Assembly (NCBI RefSeq): GCF_003144095.1
Contig: NZ_NSKH01000004.1
Location: 290,727-354,726 of the forward strand
Reading direction: 5' to 3'
Length of the DNA stretch: 64,000 nt
Origin: Streptomyces sp. ICBB 8177
GTDB taxonomy: Bacteria > Actinomycetota > Actinomycetes > Streptomycetales > Streptomycetaceae
Shown: piece by piece, positions 58,063-64,000 of the stretch
Position numbering within the stretch: position 1 is the first letter of the stretch
How the letters are laid out: the number at the start of each line of letters is the position of its first letter
Notes under the pieces: model-generated
Databases searched by the model: none
What the model saw: the letters and a program-made list of their open reading frames with translations, nothing else
Told to the model about the DNA's origin: nothing
Translations under genes and position numbers: made by a program

Positions 58063-60324
58063 ATGAGCATGCGCAAGACCCGGGACAAGCAGCAGGAAGC
58101 CCAGGCCGCCCCGGCGCCCCGGCACCCGTCACCGGCCCCGGGGCAACGGCTGCTCGCACTCCAGCGCACAGCGGGGAACGCCGCCGTGGTCCAGATGCTG
58201 CGCCTGGCCGGGCACCTTCCCGGCACCGAGGGGCCGCAGGAGACCGCGCGGCCGGACGTGGGCGCGGAGATCAAGGATGTGACGTCCCGGAGCGGCACGC
58301 CGCTGGACCCGGCGAAGCGCGCGAAGGCCGAGTCCGTCTTCCAGGAGGACTTCTCCGCCGTGCGGCTGCACACGGACACGGTGGCCCAGCGGTCCGCGGC
58401 GAACGTGGGCGCACACGCCTACACCGTGGGCAACGACATCGTCTCCGGGACCGGCAGCATCGACGACCGGACCCTGTTCCACGAGCTGACCCACGTCTCC
58501 CAGCAGCGAAGAGGGCCGGTCGCGGGTACCGACCGCGGGGACGGTGTGCGGGTCTCCGACCCCGGCGACCCCTTCGAGCGGGCCGCGAGCGCCAACGAGC
58601 GGCTGGCCGACGCCCCGACGCCGGCACAGCACCACACCGGGGACGGACACGGCCACGCGCACGACTCGTCGGTGCAGCGCAGCACCGCGCGGCCGGACGC
58701 CGTGCAGCGCATGACGCCGAACGGCGACGAGCGGGAAGGCGGAACGGATCAGCCACGCCGCGCAGTGCTGGTGGTCTGCGACGAGAGCGGGCTCGGTCTC
58801 GGCGGTGTCCCGGTCTTCAACATGGAACTGGTCAAGGGGCTCAACCACGACCACGACGTCACCCTCCTGACCGTCAACTCCCGCGAGGACTACGACCACG
58901 CGAAGACGGTCACCCAGCACGACGGCGCCCGCGTCGTCAACGCCTCCGTCCCGGGCGTGGAGGAGGGCCGCGACCGCCTCGACGTCGTCGCCGGCGGTTC
59001 ACCGGGCCAGTACGGCCTGCCGACCGCCCGGCAGGCCTTCGACATCGTCATCGGCCACTCCCGCTTCTCCGGCCCCGCCGCTCAGAAGATCCGCGACGCC
59101 TGGTACCCCGGCGCGCGGCTGGTGCACTTCCTGCACACCAGCCCCGTACGGCTGGACAAGATCAAGGAGGCACCCAAGAAGGGCGCCGAGAAGGCCATCA
59201 AGGAACGCAAGGCGATGCGGAAGGCCGACCTGGTGGCCGGTGTGGGATCGCTGCTGGCCAAGGAGGCCGAACGGCTCTCGGAGGGCGTACTGCGCGTCCC
59301 AGCGCTGCACGACTTCGTTCCGGGCACCGAGGTCGGAACGCCGGTCGAGCCGTTGCGTCTGCCCCGCCAGCTCAAGGTGCTGCTGCCCGGACGGGCCGAC
59401 GACCGGATCAAGGGAGTCGAAGCGGCCGTTCGGGCGATCGGCATCCTGCGCCGCCCGAAGGACCAGGGCGGCCGCGGGCTCGATGTGCGGATGACGATCC
59501 GCGGCACTCCGGACCCGAAGGAGCAGCCGAAGGCCTTCGCCGAGTGGCAGTCGATCGTGGAGACCCATGGCGAAGGCGGAGTCGTCATGCTTCCCTTCAG
59601 CAAGAACCCTGAGGACCTGGTGCGCGACCGCGAGACCACCCACGCGGTGATCATGCCGTCCCTGCACGAGGGCTTCGGTCTGGTCGCCACCGAGGGAGCG
59701 GGACGAAGCCTTCCCGTCCTGGTCAACGGGGAGAGCGGCGCGGCCGAGTTCCTGTCGTCGGTGACCAGCGGCTCCTTCACCGGCGTCGTCGAGGCCCCCA
59801 TCGCCGTCGACCGCGCCAGTGGCAAGGAGGTCGAAGGCGGTGCCGACTCACGGGCGCAGGCCTGGGCCGCGGCCATCGAGGGCCTCTGGGAGAACCTGCC
59901 GGCCGCCCGCGACGAGGCCGAGCAACTGCACGAGCTGCTCAAGGGCTACTCCTGGCGGCACGCCGCCCAGGCTCTGGTGGCGGCCACGATGGCGACCGCC
60001 CCGCCCCCGAAGGACCCGTCGAGGCCCGAGGCGGAGCCCCACCACGGCGCGGTCACCCGGCAGGGCCCGAACGGCTCCGTGGAGGAGGTCAAGGACGAGC
60101 GGGGGAACTGGGCGCCGCACGCCTACTGGGACGGGACCACCGCGGCACCGGACGGTCTCTGGAACGAGGAGGAGCAGGTCGCCCACCTGAGGAAGCTGGT
60201 GTTCGCGATGCGGTCCGGCCCCAGGCGGAGCAACTCCGTGGAGGTCCTGTCCTCCGGCCGGCACACCGACATCGTCGGCAAGGAGAGGCCGCGCCCCAAG
60301 GACGGGCTGTGGCAGAAGGAGTAG
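58063..60324 (+). CDS. DUF4157-glycosyltransferase (GT4) fusion, candidate contractile-injection-system effector
   Basis: A 753-residue protein. Residues 27-45 ([17 protein letters not shown]) and 80-150 are the DUF4157 leader with a HELTH zinc-protease motif at 140-144 ([11 protein letters not shown]) and the [12 protein letters not shown] segment that marks cargo of extracellular contractile injection systems. After a His/Asp-rich linker (185-230), residues 233-690 form a GT4 glycosyltransferase: [11 protein letters not shown]444 and K450 in [11 protein letters not shown], and the E-x7-E pair E536/E544 in [13 protein letters not shown]. The motifs look intact, so sugar transfer onto a target protein or lipid is plausible. 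No signal peptide. Confidence 0.8.
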   Translation: MSMRKTRDKQQEAQAAPAPRHPSPAPGQRLLALQRTAGNAAVVQMLRLAGHLPGTEGPQETARPDVGAEIKDVTSRSGTPLDPAKRAKAESVFQEDFSAVRLHTDTVAQRSAANVGAHAYTVGNDIVSGTGSIDDRTLFHELTHVSQQRRGPVAGTDRGDGVRVSDPGDPFERAASANERLADAPTPAQHHTGDGHGHAHDSSVQRSTARPDAVQRMTPNGDEREGGTDQPRRAVLVVCDESGLGLGGVPVFNMELVKGLNHDHDVTLLTVNSREDYDHAKTVTQHDGARVVNASVPGVEEGRDRLDVVAGGSPGQYGLPTARQAFDIVIGHSRFSGPAAQKIRDAWYPGARLVHFLHTSPVRLDKIKEAPKKGAEKAIKERKAMRKADLVAGVGSLLAKEAERLSEGVLRVPALHDFVPGTEVGTPVEPLRLPRQLKVLLPGRADDRIKGVEAAVRAIGILRRPKDQGGRGLDVRMTIRGTPDPKEQPKAFAEWQSIVETHGEGGVVMLPFSKNPEDLVRDRETTHAVIMPSLHEGFGLVATEGAGRSLPVLVNGESGAAEFLSSVTSGSFTGVVEAPIAVDRASGKEVEGGADSRAQAWAAAIEGLWENLPAARDEAEQLHELLKGYSWRHAAQALVAATMATAPPPKDPSRPEAEPHHGAVTRQGPNGSVEEVKDERGNWAPHAYWDGTTAAPDGLWNEEEQVAHLRKLVFAMRSGPRRSNSVEVLSSGRHTDIVGKERPRPKDGLWQKE

Positions 60325-60460
60325 GACTGCGGGAGCAGTGCTGACCGTGCCGTCCCGGAAGCCCGCGCCTGCTCCAACGCGCCACCGGGCTGTAAGGTGT
60401 GGGCGCAGCCCCCGACCTGTGGAGTGCGGGCGGGGAGCCCACCGTTCCGGGAGTGCAGCG

Positions 60461-60886
60461 ATGTTGCGAACCATGTTCAAGTCCAAGATCCACCGAGCCA
60501 CCGTGACCGAGGCCGACCTGCACTACGTGGGTTCGGTCACCGTGGACGCCGACCTCATGGAGGCGGCCGACCTGCTGCCCGGTGAGCTGGTGCACATCGT
60601 GGACGTCACCAACGGCGCGCGACTGGAGACCTACGTCATCGAGGGCCGCCGCGGCTGCGGAGTCATCGGCATCAACGGAGCCGCCGCCCACCTGGTGCAC
60701 CCCGGCGACCTGGTCATCCTGATCAGCTACGCGCAGGTGGACGACGCCGAGGCGCGCGCCCTGCGCCCCCGGGTCGTCCACGTGGACGCCGCCAACCGCA
60801 TCGTCTCCCTCGGCGGCGACCCCGCAGAGCCCGTACCGGGGACGGCCACCGCACCGAGCCCCCACGCGGTCCCCTCCCAGGGCTGA
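60461..60886 (+). CDS. panD: Aspartate 1-decarboxylase
   Basis: A 141-residue pyruvoyl enzyme that makes beta-alanine for pantothenate. Self-cleavage occurs at G24-S25 in [12 protein letters not shown], and R-x-E-T-Y-x-I-E (RLETYVIEG) is the substrate region. The first 116 residues match PanD; a Pro/Ala-rich tail follows. GGGAG lies 8 nt before the ATG. panB and panC are not adjacent, so it stands alone. Confidence 0.95.
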   Translation: MLRTMFKSKIHRATVTEADLHYVGSVTVDADLMEAADLLPGELVHIVDVTNGARLETYVIEGRRGCGVIGINGAAAHLVHPGDLVILISYAQVDDAEARALRPRVVHVDAANRIVSLGGDPAEPVPGTATAPSPHAVPSQG

Positions 60887-61023
60887 GCGACGGCCGCCGA
60901 CGGAGCGGTTCCACCGCGCCAACTCGGTGGTTCTCGGCGCGATTTCCCCCTGTCCTCACCCTCCCCTCGCGACGATAATCGCCGACGCCGTGACGCACGC
61001 GGCACGAGGTGAGGGAGAGACGC

Positions 61024-64000
61024 ATGGGGCGTGGAAGACCCAGGACCGGACTGTGTGCCGCCGTCGCGGCGGCCACCGCGCTGGCGTGCGGCGCGACGCC
61101 GGCCGCCGCCGTGCCGACCGGCGCGACGGCGGCGGCCGGTGCGGCCCGGCCGGTGATCGTGGTGTTCAAGGACCAGCACCAGAACCTGCCCGACACCCAC
61201 GCCTCGGGGCCCGCGCGCGAGTCGGCGCTGGCCGCGGCGCGAACGCCCCTCATCAAGGCGCTGCACGCGAGCGGGGCCACGCACATCCACGCGATGGACG
61301 TGCTGAACGCCGTCTCCGCCACGGTCTCGGCCCGTGAGGAGACCGCCCTGCGGTCCGACCCGGCCGTCGCCCAGGTCGTGCCCGACGCCGCCATCAAGGT
61401 GGTCGACCAGCCCACACCACCCGTGCGTCCGACCGGCCTTGACGGCACGTCAGAGGAGGGGCGCGCGTCGACGGGCTCTCAGCCCGCTGCCTGCGCCGCG
61501 GCGGGTGGCGTTCAGCTCGACCCCGAGGCCATCGAGGCGATCCACGCGGACTCCGACAACTCCCGTCGGCACACCGCCCGTTCGCTGGGCGCGACCGGCA
61601 AGGGCGTGATCGTCGGGGACATCGCGGGCAGCATCGACGTGAACACCCCCGAGCTGATCCGCGCCGACGGCACGCACGTCATCGCCGACTACAAGGACTT
61701 CACGGGCGAAGGCGGCGCGACCGAGTCGGAGGACCTGGAATCGTTCCTCGACGACGGCATGATCGCCGCGCAGGGCCGACAGGTGTACGACCTCGCCGAC
61801 TACGGCACGCACGCCCTCGGACACCCCTGCCGCATCCGCCTGGAAGGCGTCGCACCGCAGGTGACGCTCGACGCGTACAAGGTCTACGCCGCCAACGACT
61901 ACACCACCACCTCCGCCTTCCTGGAATCCATCGACTACGCGGTCAGCGTCGACCACGTCAACGTGCTGAACGAGGAAGCCGGCTCGTTCCCGATGCCGGA
62001 CACCAGCGCGGACCTGATCAAACAAGCCAACGCCGGCGCGATGGCGGCCGGGGTCACCGTCACGGTGCCCTCGTACGACGCGGGCCTGGAGAACACCATC
62101 TGGTCCCCGGCGTCGCAACCCGGCGTGATCTCCGTGGGCGCCTCCACCACCTTCCGCTCCTACGCCCAGGCCGACACCGCCGGATACGACAGCATCGGCG
62201 CGCGCGGCTGGGTGAGCGACAACATCAGCTCACTGTCGTCGGGCGGTTCGACCGAACAGGGACGCAGCATCGACGTGGTCGCCCCGGGTGACCTGGACTG
62301 GGCGATCTGCACGGCGAACCCGGCGGTCGCGCCCGACTGCCTCGACGGCCGCGGCAAGCCCACCGGTGTCTACCAGTCCGGCGGCACCAGCGAGGCCGGG
62401 CCCCTGGTCGCGGGTGTGGCGGCCCTGGTGATCCAGTCGTACCGCGACACCCACGGCGGCGCCGACCCGAGCCCCCAACTGGTCGACCACATCATCACCG
62501 GAACCGCCGACGACCTCGGCGTCGTGGGATCCGAGCAGGGCGCGGGACTCGTCGACGCCTACCGGGCGGTTGAGGCCGCACGCTCGGTCCGCACCGCCGA
62601 CGGTGCGCCCAAGCCCGTCGGCGACACACTGCTCACCAGCACCGACCAGCTCGACGCGACAGGTCGGCCCGGCTCCACCGCGCGCTCGTCGCTGCGGCTC
62701 ACCAACACCGGCCGCGACCCGCAGACGGTGTCGCTGGCCGGACGCACGCTCGGCGCGAGCCGGACGATCGCCACCAGGACCGCCACCCTGCGCGACGGCG
62801 GACCCACCTACCAGGACGCGTCCGGCCTGACCCACAACGTCGCCCGGTTCACCTTCACCGTGCCGCCCGGCGCCGACCGGCTGGATGCGAACATCGCCTA
62901 CCCGGGCGCCGGCGGCGAGCAGCCCGCCGACCTGGCCCTCCTCAACCCGCACGAGCAGCTCACCGGATACAGCCTGCCGCAGGGCGACGGCAACCACGGA
63001 CACGTCGACCTGCGTTCCCCGCAGCCGGGCACATGGACCGCGGTGATCACCGACTTCCGCGGCAAGCCGGCCTCCGGGCCGGCCGGATACACCGGGCCGG
63101 TCGGCTTCACCGCCACGGTCGCCTCGTTCCATCCCCTCGGCACGGTGACGCCCTCCCGGGTGACGCTCGCGCCCGGGTCCTCGGCCACGGTGCGCGTGGC
63201 CGCGCCACTGCCGACGCAGGCCGGCGACGAGAGCGCGTCCCTGGTCATCGACTCGCCGAAGGCCGGCCCGAGTTCCGTCCCGATGACGTTGCGCTCGGTC
63301 ATTGCGGTGCGCGGCGGCGTCGGCCACTTCACCGGCACCGTGGTCGGCGGGAACGGGCGGGGCGAGGTCCCGGCGCAGACCTTCTTCTACCAGGTGGACG
63401 TCCCCGCCCGGCAGCCCGCGCTGGACGTGCGGCTGGCGCTCGGCGACCACGCCACCGACCCGTTCACGGCCTACCTGGTGTCGCCGGACGGACAGACCCC
63501 GGCACGCGCATCCGACCAGGTGCTGGTCGGAGCACCGGGCGCACACCAGACCGTCCTGAGCACGTCGGCCGCACGACTGCACGTGCTCCGGCCCGCCGCG
63601 GGCCGGTGGACGCTGATCGTCACCTTCAGCAATCCGGTGACCGGCGACGCGCTGTCGACGCCACTCGACGGGACGGTCGACTTCGCACCGGCCACGGCCC
63701 ACGCCACCGGAGTGCCTTCCGGTGGCGTGCTGCCCGCCGGGAAATCACACCTCGTCGGCGTCACCGTGCACAACGACTCGTCCGCTGTGGAGTCGTACTT
63801 CCTCGACGCCCGGCTGAACCGGCAGACGACCGTCGCGCTCAGCTCGTTCACACCGTCGAGCGACCTGACGCTGCCGTTGAGCGTGAGCGCGCCGGAACCG
63901 CAGTGGATCGTGCCGACCGGCACCACGCAACTGGTGGCGACGGCCCACTCGACGGCTCCCGTCATGTTCGACTTCTCCCCGGCGAACGGCGAACCGGACC
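61024..64000 (+). CDS. Secreted S8-family (subtilisin-like) peptidase, 3' end beyond the window
   Basis: At least 992 residues with no stop before the edge. Signal peptide (1-30), an inhibitor-like propeptide (about 43-125, VIVVFKDQ...QVVP), then a subtilase domain: Asp199 in VIVGDIAGSID, Ser456 in GTSEAGPLVAG, and oxyanion Asn in VNVLNEEAG. The usual HGTHVAG block reads YGTHALGHP at 260-268, so the catalytic His position is Tyr; this subfamily of actinobacterial S8 proteins often lacks the standard His block. From ~500 on there are beta-sandwich domains. GAGGGAGAG precedes the ATG. Confidence 0.88.
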   Translation, partial: MGRGRPRTGLCAAVAAATALACGATPAAAVPTGATAAAGAARPVIVVFKDQHQNLPDTHASGPARESALAAARTPLIKALHASGATHIHAMDVLNAVSATVSAREETALRSDPAVAQVVPDAAIKVVDQPTPPVRPTGLDGTSEEGRASTGSQPAACAAAGGVQLDPEAIEAIHADSDNSRRHTARSLGATGKGVIVGDIAGSIDVNTPELIRADGTHVIADYKDFTGEGGATESEDLESFLDDGMIAAQGRQVYDLADYGTHALGHPCRIRLEGVAPQVTLDAYKVYAANDYTTTSAFLESIDYAVSVDHVNVLNEEAGSFPMPDTSADLIKQANAGAMAAGVTVTVPSYDAGLENTIWSPASQPGVISVGASTTFRSYAQADTAGYDSIGARGWVSDNISSLSSGGSTEQGRSIDVVAPGDLDWAICTANPAVAPDCLDGRGKPTGVYQSGGTSEAGPLVAGVAALVIQSYRDTHGGADPSPQLVDHIITGTADDLGVVGSEQGAGLVDAYRAVEAARSVRTADGAPKPVGDTLLTSTDQLDATGRPGSTARSSLRLTNTGRDPQTVSLAGRTLGASRTIATRTATLRDGGPTYQDASGLTHNVARFTFTVPPGADRLDANIAYPGAGGEQPADLALLNPHEQLTGYSLPQGDGNHGHVDLRSPQPGTWTAVITDFRGKPASGPAGYTGPVGFTATVASFHPLGTVTPSRVTLAPGSSATVRVAAPLPTQAGDESASLVIDSPKAGPSSVPMTLRSVIAVRGGVGHFTGTVVGGNGRGEVPAQTFFYQVDVPARQPALDVRLALGDHATDPFTAYLVSPDGQTPARASDQVLVGAPGAHQTVLSTSAARLHVLRPAAGRWTLIVTFSNPVTGDALSTPLDGTVDFAPATAHATGVPSGGVLPAGKSHLVGVTVHNDSSAVESYFLDARLNRQTTVALSSFTPSSDLTLPLSVSAPEPQWIVPTGTTQLVATAHSTAPVMFDFSPANGEPD

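Overview
The window is very GC-rich actinobacterial DNA, most likely from a streptomycete (Streptomyces, Kitasatospora, Streptacidiphilus or a relative). GTG starts are frequent, stop/start overlaps are common, and terminators are long GC hairpins without T-tracts. Many genes are typical of these bacteria: a K15-type DD-peptidase, an sIHF-like protein, the cebR-cebEFG-bglC cellobiose locus, a YciI/sigma-factor pair and a DUF4157 protein. I see no rRNA, tRNA, CRISPR array or intact prophage.

Layout. 1-4.2 kb: end of a ThrE-type exporter, a K15-like DD-peptidase, and a divergent EamA exporter/LysR pair. 4.5-9.5 kb: a tightly packed five-gene cassette encoding a PP-loop ATPase, an ATP-grasp ligase, a class II glutamine amidotransferase, an Fe/2OG oxygenase and a YbaK-type deacylase. 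It looks like a small-molecule pathway that I cannot assign. 9.5-11.4 kb: nitrilase plus ketopantoate-reductase-like gene. 11.5-15.6 kb: sedolisin protease, CX5R phosphatase, LtrA membrane protein and a LysM/transglycosylase.

15.7-25.9 kb is a redox island. It has a 5'-truncated ferric-reductase-like gene with a NuoF-like protein and a ferredoxin, a two-component system, a complete structural operon for a group 3b-type NADP-linked [NiFe] hydrogenase (hyhB-cNMP-binding-hyhG-hyhS-hyhL, every junction overlapping or 2 nt apart), and an Acg-type nitroreductase. Hydrogenase maturation genes are not in the window.

26-33 kb is a worn region: a decayed IS5-like transposase, an intact antiporter, an IHF-like gene, a frameshifted YcaO remnant, and a row of genes related to macrolide/streptogramin resistance (collapsed ABC-F, truncated Vat acetyltransferase, intact erythromycin esterase). 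33-41 kb: glycosyltransferase, YciI/sigma pair, small unknowns and the pntAB transhydrogenase. 41.6-48.2 kb: the cellobiose locus with a perfect CebR box between cebE and cebR. 48.3-64 kb: an NTF2-like gene beside a frameshifted PadR gene, a fatty acyl-CoA ligase, a sigma/zinc-finger/TM/ricin fusion, a TetR gene with a clear operator beside a KstD-like flavoprotein, glutamate decarboxylase, a DUF4157-glycosyltransferase fusion that looks like a contractile-injection-system effector, panD, and a partial subtilase lacking the usual His motif.

The most promising candidates for undescribed biology are the 4.5-9.5 kb cassette, the DUF4157-GT4 fusion, and the hydrogenase operon with an embedded cyclic-nucleotide-binding protein.
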